Source: Neurospora intermedia (lineage: Eukaryota > Ascomycota > Sordariomycetes > Sordariales > Sordariaceae). Taken from it: a stretch of DNA of 64,000 nucleotides. This document shows positions 32,873 through 44,538 of the stretch, piece after piece; position 1 is the stretch's first letter, and every line of letters begins with the position of its first letter. The notes under the pieces were generated by a model that was given only the letters and a program-made list of their open reading frames with translations, did no database searches and was not told the origin of the DNA. The stretch is taken from NCBI GenBank assembly GCA_037102815.1, contig BTPP01000006.1, positions 1,798,001-1,862,000 on the forward strand. The letters are read 5' to 3'. A program made the position numbers and the translations under genes.

Positions 32873-33007
32873 TTACTTCTTTTGGTCCTTTTTCTGCTCC
32901 TTCTCCTTCTTGTCCTGTTGCTTATTGTCCTCATCCTTCTTCTTGTTCGGATCGGGGGCAGTCATCCGCCTCACCGTAAAATTAGGCGTAAGCTTCTTCT
33001 CGGGCAT
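32873..33007 (-). CDS. Tiny Lys-rich ORF, 44 aa
   Basis: ATG at 33007 (MPEKKLTPNFTVRRMTAPDPN) runs to TAA at 32873. After a short mixed N-terminus the remainder is almost entirely Lys, Glu, Asp and Gln, so it would be a disordered or charged-helix peptide. The gene is close to the tRNA 3' side and could be a micro-protein gene, a first exon, or chance. The start KKLTPNFT is faintly like PKITPNMS in the 79-aa protein at 22421. Expression is unknown. Confidence 0.35.
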   Translation of the reverse strand: MPEKKLTPNFTVRRMTAPDPNKKKDEDNKQQDKKEKEQKKDQKK

Positions 33008-34029
33008 TTTGAATCGTGGGTGGTGATAACGGGGAACCCGTTATAGATACCTCTAGCTCTGGGTTTTGGTGATATTCTTTTTGCTGTCTTGAATAGTTTT
33101 CTGTCGAGGCTGTTTTGGAGAGAGAAGATAGAACATCAGGTTGGGGTGATGGTGCCATCTTTATACTGGAAATGCTCCCTAGTTGTGCGGCATTGAACAC
33201 GGGTAATGTCCTTTGAATACCGTGGATGATTGTTTGCCAGGTCATGAGAGTTCTGGACTGATGCTGTTCGGTGGAATAACATACCGTCCACGGGATGAAG
33301 ACATCAAGCTTCGAGCTTCGGCGTGGAGCTTCGAGACCAGACATTCTTCCTTTGTCGACGGGATGAGACAGCTTGAATACCTACTTGACTGAAAGGTGAA
33401 CAACTGATACCCTGTCTGTCGTCGTTAGTACCTAGCCATGTTTTGGTTTCACCTTCCTTTTCACTCGGAAACAAGGGAATTGTCAAAGATCCCCTTTCTA
33501 TATCCAGTTCAATGTTTCTGTTCAACGCAGCTATCTTTGTGGACAGAGCCCGGCTCCTCGGAATGAATCGAGATTTATGCTACTTCCAACCCAGAATTAC
33601 CTAGCACTTCGGTGCCTAGGCCAAGAATTTCTTTGTTCAGCTCCGAAGGCAGGGGAGGACGACTTGATAACACCATGACAAAAAGTGCATGGACGTCGCC
33701 TACATGAGTACTACCATGCGAACGAGGGCAAATGATGGCATGGGCTTTAATACCTCTAGAGAATTGAAGGAATTGAAGACATTGAAATCAAAGACCGCGA
33801 GGGCAGTGGAAACTATGTGCAAGAATGTCAAAAACGCGGCTGGTCATCCTCCTGACCAACTCGCCGTTGATCATAGGTAAAACCCGAATTAATGATTAGT
33901 CCCTGGAGCGCTTACCCCATCGCCGTTACTCCGAGCCCTTCGCCTCGTTAGACCTTTCCCTCCATTTTTCTTTCTTCCCTATCCTCAACCCTCCTCCTTA
34001 ACTCCCCAAGTCCAAACCCACGGCACCCC
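33008..34029. other. Spacer
   Basis: No gene is supported. Octamers TACCTCTA are at 33048-33055 and 33751-33758. The 63-codon plus frame at 33689 contains a short GAATTGAAG duplication but no family features. Confidence 0.45.
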
Positions 34030-34674
34030 TTAATTCTCCTGGACACCCCCTGGCGCATTCGAGTTTACGGGCCCTTCAGCTTCCACCAGCTCCAAATCCG
34101 CAATATCATAATCCCACGTCGTCAAGTTACCAACATTGGCCTCACTGTGCTTCACCCACCAAGGCACCCACCTCTCAGCCCCGGTAAACCCAACCTCCCT
34201 AACCGCAATCCACCTCCACTCGTTATACAAATCATTGCCATATCTCAGTAGAAGCTTCGTCTCATTCTTGGCCTGGTTACAAACCTTCTTGACCTTCCAA
34301 TCCTTATACAGATTCTCGGTCCCTTCCTCATCCGGTCTGTACGTCTGCACCAGTCTGTACGCGTCTGGCACGCCCTCGGTGCCGGAAAGGGCGTAGTAGC
34401 CGGGCACTGGAGGAGGGTGAGGGTTGGTGGGAACGACGTAGAGGAGAGAGGGGGTGGTGTCGTTGATGAAGATGCGCGAGAAGTGGTCGGCAGGATTGTA
34501 AGGGGCGTGCGAGACGCCGGGGGAGGTCCAGGGGATCGAGTTGTTTAGGCGCAGACGCTGGCCGGAGATGACGGCGTTGCCGCCGATGAAGCGGAAAAAG
34601 CCATCGAAGTCGGCGAGGGCGGGAGAGACGGCGAGGGCGCTGAGCGCAGTGAGGAGGGTGGTAGTTGATTTCAT
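34030..34674 (-). CDS. Small secreted protein of unknown function
   Basis: A single exon of 214 residues has ATG at 34674. The first 21 residues (MKSTTTLLTALSALAVSPALA) form a classical signal peptide with an AxA cleavage site. The mature chain has one Cys, about three N-glycosylation sequons (NNS, NDT, NLT type), a Pro-rich patch (PHPPPVPGYYAL) and a Trp-rich C-terminal half (EWRWIAV, RWVPWW). The pattern suggests an extracellular beta-rich protein of a kind common in ascomycetes and uncharacterised. It has no catalytic motif that I recognise. Confidence 0.85.
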   Translation of the reverse strand: MKSTTTLLTALSALAVSPALADFDGFFRFIGGNAVISGQRLRLNNSIPWTSPGVSHAPYNPADHFSRIFINDTTPSLLYVVPTNPHPPPVPGYYALSGTEGVPDAYRLVQTYRPDEEGTENLYKDWKVKKVCNQAKNETKLLLRYGNDLYNEWRWIAVREVGFTGAERWVPWWVKHSEANVGNLTTWDYDIADLELVEAEGPVNSNAPGGVQEN

Positions 34675-36815
34675 TTTGATTGGTGGTTTAATGGTGGTGA
34701 TGGTGAGAAGGTTCAGTTGATGTATGGTGTTGGTGAAACTAGACTTTTGAAGGAACTTATTCGGTCTGGTCCAACTTTGGGAAAGAACGAAGGCGGACGG
34801 TAGAGCTGAGAAAAGTTCCCGCGAAGTTCTGCTGTTGATATAAAATGGACCAACTGTTGTGACTTGTTACACAAAATGTTGGTTGGGGTCGGTTGACGCA
34901 AGCTTCCTGTCGATCTGGTGAGACACAAACCGGCAAGGGAGATGGAGAAGAAGGAGGGACACACACAACCGTTTGTTCGTCAACCGGCCGGTCCTTCATT
35001 TATACAAACCAACATCGTCCCCAGCCTGCCCGCACAACAGCAAACTTTCTCTCCGGAAGGGGCAATTCCAACTCCGCTTCTTATGGCGCAAATAGGTATG
35101 GTGCTGACCGACTTTTTTTCTTCTTTTCCCAGTGCCCGTACTAGTACTAGGCTTTGATTTTCGTATTCCGAACGCCCAACTATCTTAGTCAGCTACAGCT
35201 GACGACGGAACGTGATCATCACCTGGAACCATGGACTTTTGGGGCCCTTGGCGTTGCCTCAAATCCTGGGGTTGGAGGGCCCCGGCCCTTTAGGGACCTT
35301 CCGTTACTAGAGCTAGTACACAGTACGCCTCAGTTGAAGGGTAGCGCGGTACAGCCAAGGCGCTAATGGTGCTACAGAGAACCAAAGTCTTGATATGATT
35401 AAAATTGCCATTTCTCGTACAGACTGCCACCTTATGACCGAAGGCTTACCTCTAGAGGTAGAATGTTAGTTGCCACCCCAGTGATCGTCCAAAATCAAGA
35501 AATGAGTGGCCTTTTACATCCATCCAGACGGGAGGTGCTACAACCTCGTATTCCGCTCCCGCATCACCTCTACATACACTATATCAGGTTGTGATACCCC
35601 AATCACACGTCACATCCGCTACATCCGGGATGCCGGATCGAGTAGAGCTGAACCAAGGCCGCTGTGGCCGCCGTAGCCTCCGCTATTGACAGGCCAAACT
35701 CCACCAAAAGGGCTTGGGAAGTTGGGAGCTCAGCACTTCCTCTCCACACTGTTTAAGGGTTTGCGAACGGTGGGTTGGGTGTGCCGGGACGAAAATAGGT
35801 AGAGAGGTCCCGACGGGATGAATGGGGAAAAACATTACATCACCACGCGGCGCCGATACTATCCCGTCATCATTAATCACCACAACTTGTGCAATTTGTC
35901 GAATTCTTGTTTCGGTCGTGCGCTTCGCGGGCTGAAATGGCGTTCAATACCTGTATGCCTAGATGTATGCACGCCATCGGCTGTTCTGCTCCAAAGGACT
36001 CGGCCACGAAAGTTCGTGAGTCTTGGCGGCCGTGATGGTTGCACCACAGCGGTTGGTAATGCCGAATGCCCCTTCGGTAGGTTGGTAGTATCTCGTATCA
36101 TACAGTTTATCCTACTTCTAGCGACAACCGAGGATTTGTTTACATCAAGGACTGTGTTACCTTCCTTCGTATTGATATCACGAGATACTCTTAAACTACT
36201 AACTAATGGTCCCGAACTGTAAAAGTTCCAGTGTTGTTCGCCTTTCATCGATGATAGCTGACCTATCATATACAAAGCCCAAGTGATCTGACGGGTTGGT
36301 TGACTGCTTCATGCAAAAAGATGGCGAGAGGGACTGGTACACTTCATCGTGAATCTCGCGCGAACGTCGCAACGGACCGGCATGTTAGGTTTAGTGGTCT
36401 CAACTACTTGGGCAAATACCCATGTGCAGTATGTGACATAAACCACCCAGATAACGACATTCTCTTCGTGCAAACAACGATTTTGCTTTCAGATCAGAAA
36501 CGCCGTCCCAGGCGGAAGATGACCTCGGTCTTCACCGATAAAGTCCCTAGGGTATCCTACATGAAAGCCTAAAATCGCAAGCACGCTTTCAAGTTCTCTT
36601 ACTTGCATACCTGCCGCTTAATTCAGTCCTGAAGACCGGTGTAGTCCGCGAGAGAAACATGTCGAATCCCAACTAAGTGGAGGTAAGCATAGACAACTTT
36701 AGAAAGAGAAAACAAAGAAAAGAGGAAAAAAACCGAAAGCGGTCTGTCGCAACAAGGTAATCCTGGAGTATAAGGGAACACACCTATAAACATTGCCGAG
36801 TTTCCCTCTCAACAA
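34675..36815. other. 2.1-kb spacer between minus-strand genes
   Basis: No gene is supported. A perfect TACCTCTAGAGGTA palindrome lies at 35447-35460. The region presumably includes the promoter of the secreted-protein gene and the 3' end of the dehydrogenase. Confidence 0.45.
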
Positions 36816-38146
36816 CTACAAATCCTTCAACCCCCCCTCGTTCTCAATCTCCTCCTTCTCAGGGCACCACCGATCCTGTAGTTCCTTATCCAGCGTCTTT
36901 CCAATGGTTTCACTCTCCCACCACTCTCCCCAGCTCGTCAAAAAGATGCGATTGGGATCTTCGGGGAAATCATCCCGCGTAAAAGCCCGCAGTATGCTCT
37001 GCGCCCCTATTTTTCCTCTGTTAGTAATTGACTCATATGAATCAGAGCCTCCGTGCATCCCTCCCTCCACGGCACCTCTCTACGTCTGGTATATGCAGAC
37101 CATCGGCCACATGTATGCAGAAGGAGTCCAGCCTGTAGCAACACCGATAGAAACATGTAGAGAACCAGAAACTCACCTTCATCCACACTCTTGGCATCCT
37201 TCATCTCCATGCTCAACACGAGTCCACTTCCCCTTCCAATGCCCGTCCCGGGGATTAATCCCGGGCTGACGGCCACCACATCACACGCCGCATCCCTGAG
37301 CTTTCTCCGCCACCAGTGCGCCCCGAGCAACTGCACAAACTTGGTCTCGGAATAAACGGTATTTCCGTCCTTGCCCGAGCCGGCCAGCAGATCCTCTTCG
37401 AGCGTGCTCGGGTCCGTGACGCGGCGGATGGCGCCCGAGGACACTACGACGATGCGGCTATTGCTGTCGGCAGTGGTGTCGGATCCAGGTCGGAGAAGCG
37501 CAGGCAGGAGAAGGTGGGTTAGATAATGTTGGGCTGTTTCGGGCCAGCCAAGTTAGGTGGACTGTCCTATCCGACAAGATGAAATAGGTAGAAGCTTCAA
37601 GGGAATAATAATAACCAGACTTACACAAATGATTCACCACCAACGCCTCACACCATTTGCTCCCTCCCGGCCCCGGTTTCTCAGTCCCAGCGCCATTCGT
37701 GATCCCCGCGTTCAAGAACAGATAATCAATTCCTTTACCCTCAAGCTTCTCCAACGTCTGCTTTGCAAAGTGCTTCACGGTCTTGAGATCAGACAGCTGC
37801 AGCGGCAAGATCTCAAGAGAGTGGGGGTCCAAGGACGCCCCTGGAAATGCAGATCGATAAGCATCTTGGGTGCGGGACACATCGCGGGCGCCGAGGATGA
37901 AATTGTACGGCTGCGAGGTCTGGGAGAGGAGATGCTTGATTACGTGGAAGCCCTGTATTGGTATTGAGAGTGTTAGTTCATAGCTTCTTTGACTGAAGAG
38001 GGGGGAAAATAAGGGTGTATGCCGGAGCAGACATGACATGGACATGGAAGGGTTGATCGAGAGGGACCAAAGGAGGGGTGGGGTAGTGTACTGACCAAGC
38101 CGGACGAAGCACCTGTTGCTACTACTGTTTTGGCAGCGGCGGCCAT
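36816..38146 (-). CDS. Short-chain dehydrogenase/reductase (SDR)
   Basis: The four exons are 38146-38096, 37952-37625, 37533-37177 and 37006-36816, encoding 308 residues with every phase closing. The classical SDR landmarks are present: TGASSGLG cofactor motif (residues 11-18), LNAG, VVVSSGA with the catalytic Ser (about 158-159), and YSETK with Tyr187 and Lys191. Introns have branch CTAAC sites. The order and length resemble the protochlorophyllide-reductase/retinol-dehydrogenase-like SDRs of fungi, which use NAD(P)H on unknown carbonyl or alcohol substrates. There is no signal peptide, so it is probably cytosolic or membrane-associated. The gene stands alone, with no pathway partner beside it. 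Confidence 0.92.
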
Positions 38147-38758
38147 CTTCACAGTCGGCTGTTTTCAGGATGCTGCGCAGTTCGGAGTTGGTGATGTTTT
38201 GTTGTGGTGCAGAGGAACTTCCAAGTGCCCAGCTGGAAGACTTGGGGAGAAAATACATGAGTTGTTGGGAAAGCTCCATTGATGTCGTTGACGAACCTGC
38301 ACTGCTGATGTAATCGATGCAGTGCTGTGACTACCTTGTACATATGTGGCCTTGCCGCAGCTTGTACACTAGAGCAACCTGCAGGTGCTACCCTCTAAAT
38401 CACATATCAGGAACGTTCGAGACGAACCACTTTGATAAAGTATCCCAAGCAGAAGATCCGGGGTTAGGGTAAACTCCGGTCTAAAAGTGCCAAAATCCGG
38501 ACCATCCAACCACAAGCTTCTTACTGTTAGAAAAGCTTCCTGGACTATTATAGAATTACGCTGGTCTGATTTGTAAGTCGCACTATTTTTCCGAGAAGCA
38601 GCTCAGCTCGGACTCGTATTCATTACTACCTGACCCTCGCGGTACTCCCAAACTACCTCTACCTTATATTGTTGTATGGGTATCATGTCCATGACTCTCC
38701 TAAATAGTAAAATAATCGTGCTCAAGCTTAACAACCTATATTCTGCGAGATTCCACAT
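38147..38758. other. Spacer between dehydrogenase and Zn2Cys6 genes
   Basis: This is the promoter region of the dehydrogenase and 3' flank of the regulator gene. One TACCTCTA lies at 38654-38661 and GGGTTAGGGTAAAC near 38462. No gene is seen. Confidence 0.5.
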
Positions 38759-41700
38759 CTAAAACATATCCCTCAGTTGCTGGTACACCCCAGCCCCATT
38801 AGAGGACGCAGGGCTTCCCGTGGATGCTCTCCCAGTCATACCAACATCATGAGAGTTCGTCAAATTGGAAAAGTACCCGCCACCTCCAGGGCCGCTCATA
38901 GCCACGTCGGGTGAATGAATCCGGTTCGCTCGCAACCTTCCCGAAGGCAGACCACCTTGCATATTCTCAAAGATGCGAGACATCTCAGTATGTAGCCTGA
39001 GCCCGTTGGTCGAATCATCCGGCGACGAGCCTTGCATCTGGCTTTGATGAGCCGCCGGAGTTGAGGCATCCGAGGCAAGTTCGCCGCTTCTGGTTCCTTG
39101 AGAAAGAGTGTCGGAGCGGCCAAACGGCCCTCCTCCCGAGTATGTTGCGGTGCCAGGGCTGTACACACTGCTCGCAGGACTACCGCCGGCAGCATTGTCT
39201 TGGAAGCGCCTGGCCATAGCGCTGTTGCGGGTCGTCGGGTTCGAAGTTTTCGAGCTGTCTTCTTCCATTCCCAACCGAGCAGCGTACTTCTTTAGGGACC
39301 CAATTGTGCGCCATATTCGTCGCGACACCCATGATTTTGCCGACATATCCTTGATCAGTTCAAGGGCCATGTAGAATTCCTTGCGGCAGGACGCGCTAAA
39401 TTGGAGTGGTGCGTGGGTGGAAGCGAGGAACAAGACGGCGATGGAGGAGGTGAGGAACTGGTGGCCGAACATTTGCATGCGGCGGTATATGTTCGTGGTA
39501 TCGTTGAGATCCGTCAGATAATGAATTGTCTCTTTGGCTAGCTCGACGGCTCTGCGCGCAAACTCCATGTTCTCGGCGATGCTGATGGCGCTGTGCAGTA
39601 TTGGCGTATACAGCCAGATGCGTATCTAAAAACAAGAGTAAGCAACCGATTTCTTCCACAAAAGAGAACCCTCTAGGCTACATCAACGCACCTGGTTGAG
39701 CCTCAGTCGGGTCCAGATCTGCAAGCGCTGGGTGCCCCCTATGGGCATCTTGACTGGTTCATGCGTACTGATCTTGATTTCTTCAGGCACGCTGTCGTAC
39801 CAGGAAAGGATCTTATTGTCCAGCTCTTCAAAGTCACTAGGCTTAAGTTCACGGATGACGGCCGGCTCGAAATAATCTATCAACTTCCAGGTCTTGGCAG
39901 CCAGCATGGACCAGGTGATCATCGCCCGCAAGAATGGGTTGTCATCCTGTACCAAAAGTTAGCGCGGGCTCTTGAATGTAGGGAGTCTTCGATATCTCAG
40001 TCTTACCGGGTAGGGCAGCTTTGGGTCAATCTTGGCATCGTCGCACACAAAAGGCAAGCCAGTGGCGAAGCTCCACCTCCTCTCCAGCACATAGGTGATC
40101 CAAAATGTGTTTATAGTGTTCTTCCTGTCCTGAGGGTCGGTGATCTTGTCAAGTCCTTCTCGGCGGTGCAGACCCAGTTCGAAGCATAGCCGCATGAGTT
40201 GGCCCATCATACGCCAGGCCGCAACCTCGTCGTTAGAAAAGAACTTGTAGCCGGCAACAAGAGCTAGATAGGGTAACTTGAGGACATCGGTAAGCCCACT
40301 CATCAACGTCTTCATAGTAACAGCCTCGATGGTTTCGTACAGCCGAGCTGCCATTGCGCTGTGTCCGTGCTCCTGGATAACCAAGGCAGTGCATAGAACA
40401 ATCTTGAGTAAAAGCGTCTTATCATCGGTGAAAATCTCGCATTGGTCTTCCGATGGCACCATGCCTTGTCTTTTCAGTTTTTCCATCCACTCAGAGATCT
40501 CGATCGCGTGCTGAATCGTAGGCTCCATCTTCATAACAGGATACATGACACTGACTTCCTCGTCGTGCAGCTTGCAAAGTCGGATCATTTCAGCCTGGCT
40601 AAACTCCCACAGTGGATCCATCTGTCTTTGATAGGAGGATGGCTGCATCGGGGGTAGCGGCGTCGGTGATGTACGCGGTGTCGGTTCGGCCTGTGGGCCG
40701 CTGTTGCCGTCGCCACTGTCACCACTGTCGTCGAGGGCCTCGCTGGCACCGGCGTATCCCATGTTGTGCAGGGTGTTTTTGGCCACATCCACGGTAAAAG
40801 CAATGCTGGTCGGTCCATTAAACGCCGATGGCGGTCGCAAAGGCGCGAGAGGCTTAGAAAACTGGGGCATGGAAGCTGTCGATGGCGAGGGAGTGACCGT
40901 CGCGGAAGGTGGTGGCAAGATGCGGTCGTGAATGGGAGCGAGACGAAGGGCTTCCTGGCGCAAGGCACTCATGTTGCTGAAGAGAGTTTCGACCTGATCC
41001 TGGAGACGGCTCACTTGGTCGGCCATCTGTTTGAACTCGTCCGAATCCTTGAGACTGTGCGAGCAACAGTTGGGCGCATAGAGACACTGGAGGTTGAGAT
41101 GGCCGCATCGCTGACAAGGGGTTTGGCCATTGCACTTGATCTTGCGACGCTTGCACTCGTTACTGCGGATATTGGTGGCCACGGTCAGCACTTGACATAG
41201 GCATCAAAAGGAAAGGGGGTTGTCTCCAAATCTCTCGAGGGCCCGAAGTCCTTTTGGGGGTAGATATGGAAAGTGGAAAAGGAAGGAGGTGACCACATAC
41301 CATGCTATCGAAGTGTACTACGAGCAAATTTGAGGTTAGCTAACATGTCCGTGTACAGGATGATACTATGCCACATGCTCAAGATGAGAGGAGGTAGGAC
41401 TGGCTGAGGTTTATAGATGGAGATGCTACACACTCGATTTCTTTTACTCCGCTGTTGCTTGGTAGAGCTTGAAGCGCCATCGTCATCGGCGGCCTTGCGC
41501 TTAGCGGCACTGCCCGAGGTAGTTCTGTTGCTCCGAGGTGCTGTGCCGGTAGGGTGATCTTGGGTATATGTATCCGACTGTGTTGCCGGAGACATGGAGC
41601 CGTAGTTCATGTCATTTTGAGTGGAATTATCACCGTGCGGAGAGTACACGGACGAGTTGCGACGGTAGGGATCATGAGGGTTGGCGAGGGAGGCGGTTGT

Positions 41701-42162
41701 GCTACCAGTGATGGATGGTCGGGGGGCCCCATGATTTGTACCTTCAGCCGTCCTCATGGGACCGGACGCGAAGTCGTGAGGCCCAAAGTCTCGCTGGTGA
41801 CTCTGGAGCGGATGAAGGTGGTGGTGACTGTTGTATAGGTTTGATTTGGTGAGTGAGTAGGCAGTAGATGGATGCGGCGGCAAGGCGGCACTCGAAGGCA
41901 TCCCACCCTGGACGACGCCACCACCGCTTCCGCCCGTCAGCCCTGTCGCCGAGATTGAACCCAGACCACCCAAAGCGCCTCCAGAGGCTCCCGGTGTTGA
42001 GCCAGACATTCCTTGCTGAGTAGCCGCAGCAGCTGTACCTATGCCATCTGGGGATGAAGAGATGGGAGCGGTAGATGTTGTGTTTGTTGTAGTTGCAGAA
42101 GGCAGACCTCCGGCGCCGAGAAAGGAGCGCAGGTCGCTGACCTGTGTCTCGAGAAGATCCAT
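38759..42162 (-). CDS. Zn2Cys6 transcription factor with Fungal_trans-type domain
   Basis: The five exons are 42162-41434, 41317-41301, 41162-40007, 39946-39692 and 39625-38759, encoding 1007 residues. The binuclear zinc cluster is Cys249-x2-Cys252-x6-Cys259-x5-Cys265-x2-Cys268-x6-Cys275. A 17-nt micro-exon encodes YTSIA and the first two bases of Cys249, so the DNA-binding domain depends on its inclusion. A linker and coiled coil (FKQMADQVSRLQDQVETLF) follow. The middle-homology region (about residues 430-720) contains the family signs AARLYETIEAVTM, GLHRREGLDK and NTFWITYVLERRWSFATGLPF. The N-terminal 240 residues and the C-terminus are disordered, Ser/Gly-rich. It is a nuclear sequence-specific regulator. 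Targets are unknown, and the neighbouring genes are not obviously a regulon. Confidence 0.93.
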
Positions 42163-43182
42163 TTTCAGTCAAGCAGTGGTTGGGTTGGGTTTTTCGTCAA
42201 ATTCCACTTGTCTTCATTGCCGACGTCTCTAGCTGCTCGGTTCCACGTTCCAGCTGTTCCAGGCAGTTCCAATTGCAGCGGGTGCTTCCCACTTTAGCCC
42301 CTCCCTTATCTTGTCAGGGCAGGGCCGTTCCTTAAGTTCGTATTTAGTGTAGGTCTCGATTTCTGCTTTGTTCGCCTAGGCTGCCCACCACCCTGGTAAT
42401 AATTGCGTGGTGACAGACTGCGACCACGTCAAGTGGGACAAGGCGATTTGAGGGCGCCTAGTCCAGTACATGAATGGAAGGTTGCAGCATTTTGGGGCTG
42501 TTCACTCTACATACCTCCACCTACCTACCTAGGTAACAAGGGAACGGACGAAAACCATGGATGTGTTCTCACGTGATCAAGTGTCTTTTTACTTATCCCT
42601 TTAACGGTGCGAATGGGTATTGGTCAATTACACCACCAGCTCACGAAATCCCCTGCAATGACGAAAAGAAGTGCTGCAAGTGCTGGTAAAATCAAGGTCT
42701 CAGGTCTGCAGGAGCACAGACGTACAGTGTACTTGTGGATTCAATGAGGCCCTGTGATTGGCAATCTCATGGTCTTGGCAAAACTGGACAATTTGCATAG
42801 TTTGGAAAGGGATAGGTAATCAGTGTGACTGTAACGGGGAACAGACGATGGGGACATGGGATGATCCTCCAAAAGGTCTCCGCTATAGCCTGTTAAGGTC
42901 GTTGAGCTGAGGTCCCCGGCTTGAACCTGGACTCAGCCGGAGTACCTCTTCGTCAATGTCCGAGACCGGGCAGAAAACGAGGCTCTATCGGTAATGAGGC
43001 ATGAACAAATCATGACCTATTCTGGCCCATGTGAAACATTTTGACAGGCATTACTAATTTGCCTTTCTGCAGTGAAGAAGAGCTAGACTAGCCCCGACAA
43101 ACTACCGCCAGAGGTGCATTTCCAGATCTGCGTCCACGTCAAATCTTTTCTGCAACCTGACCTCCACTCCCCCACGGTTAGG
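42163..43182. other. Promoter of the Zn2Cys6 gene
   Basis: This 1 kb lies between the regulator start and the fumarylacetoacetase stop. It has a CCTACCTACCTAGGTAAC word near 42521-42538 but no coding sequence. Confidence 0.5.
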
Positions 43183-44538
43183 TTAGCCTTGCACTCGTCC
43201 CGTACACTCGCCAAACCCGACCCTTCCGCCCGCCTTTCCCACACAAAAACCGCGTAGGGTGACAGTATCTCCGTCCTTCAGGAACGTGCGAGTTTCGTCG
43301 CCGCCATTGAGCTGGAACTCCCGCTTGCCGCCCTCGCTCAACTCAAGCAGACTACCACTCTGTTCTGGAACCGGTCCACTGATGGTTCCCGACCCCAAAA
43401 GGTCGCCCGGTCGCAGCGGGCATCCTCCCAGTGTATGGTGGGCAATCATTTGCGGGAACGACCACATGAGGTTCTTTCCGCTCGTCTTGGCGACCGTGGT
43501 TGTGTTACCTTCTGGAGCTGAAAAGGGGGATCGGCTATTAGCAACCCATGTCAAGTCGAAGAACTGATGGGAACGGGCCTTACTTGTTAGGTCCACCTCC
43601 AGATGGATATCATAGACAGCGGCCTCCCTCTTCTCCTTGAGATATTTCTGCACCGGAGTCGGATTCTCGATTCCCTTGGTCCTAAACGGCTCTAGCGCAT
43701 CCGCAAGCACCACCCAGGGGCTGATTGTCGTGGCAAAGTTTTTGCCATTGAACGGGCCCAGCGGGACGTACTCCCACGCTTGAATGTCCCTCGCGCTCCA
43801 ATCGTTCAGGAGGACGTAGCCAAAGACGTGCTCTTCCGCCTCGTCAATACCAACTGGCTGGCCCAGGGGGTTTGACTTGCTGATGAAGCAGCCCAGTTCA
43901 AGCTCAATGTCTAGCCTTTGGCTGGGTGCCACAGTCGGTTGCTTGGGATTCGCTTTGGGGTCCGGTAGGTATTGGCCGACGGGGCGACGCACTGGTGTGC
44001 CTGACACGACGATGCTGGAGGCCCTTCCATGGTATCCAACAGGCAAATGAGTGTAGTTTGGTTGCAGAGCGTTTTCCGGACCGCGGAACATGACACCTAC
44101 GGCGTAGGCATGGTGATAACCGGCGTAAAAGTCGGTATAATGGCCAATGGCCATCGGAAGGTGCATTTGGACGCTTTGTTGAGGCACAAGGGCCCTTTCT
44201 CGCAGCTCGGCATTGTTCTTTAGGAGGTCCGGGCGAGTTGTGTCTTCTGATAGGAGATCCTGGATTCTCTCTCGGACATGACGATGGACGGATCTTCCAA
44301 GCTGCGCGAAGGCATTGAGTGTAGGTTGTTCAAAGACTGCTAGGCTGGATGCCCCACCAGACGGCAATAGGTTTTCTTGCCCGATCTGAAGAGCCAACAC
44401 TTTAAGGTCAAGGACGTAGGTCCCAATTGCTATGCCGACATGGGGTGCCGAGTCGTCGGGAGTGCTGATGATGCCAAAGGGGATGTTGGCCAGCGAAAAG
44501 TCGCTAGAAGGGTCGATATCAAGCCACGAACGCGCCAT
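43183..44538 (-). CDS. fahA: Fumarylacetoacetase (tyrosine/phenylalanine catabolism)
   Basis: Two exons, 44538-43584 and 43517-43183, encode 429 residues. The 66-nt intron is a multiple of three without a stop, so retention would add 22 residues. Splicing (donor GTAAGG, branch GCTAAT, acceptor TTTTCAG) restores DLTTPEGNTT. The enzyme hydrolyses 4-fumarylacetoacetate to fumarate and acetoacetate, the last step of tyrosine degradation, in the cytosol. Residues matching the human active site are visible: DFYAGYHHA (Asp/Tyr/His), LDIELELG (metal-binding Glu pair), NDWSARDIQAWEYVPLGPF (metal-binding Asp) and the C-terminal LRPGDLLGSGTISGP. Length fits (human 419). The homogentisate dioxygenase and isomerase genes, often clustered with it in fungi, are not in this window. 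Confidence 0.96.
   Translation of the reverse strand: MARSWLDIDPSSDFSLANIPFGIISTPDDSAPHVGIAIGTYVLDLKVLALQIGQENLLPSGGASSLAVFEQPTLNAFAQLGRSVHRHVRERIQDLLSEDTTRPDLLKNNAELRERALVPQQSVQMHLPMAIGHYTDFYAGYHHAYAVGVMFRGPENALQPNYTHLPVGYHGRASSIVVSGTPVRRPVGQYLPDPKANPKQPTVAPSQRLDIELELGCFISKSNPLGQPVGIDEAEEHVFGYVLLNDWSARDIQAWEYVPLGPFNGKNFATTISPWVVLADALEPFRTKGIENPTPVQKYLKEKREAAVYDIHLEVDLTSKARSHQFFDLTWVANSRSPFSAPEGNTTTVAKTSGKNLMWSFPQMIAHHTLGGCPLRPGDLLGSGTISGPVPEQSGSLLELSEGGKREFQLNGGDETRTFLKDGDTVTLRGFCVGKAGGRVGFGECTGRVQG

Noticed and set aside
33689-33880. 63-codon plus frame with a GAATTGAAG duplication
   Set aside because: It is too short, has no homology that I recognise, and lies in an otherwise non-coding spacer.
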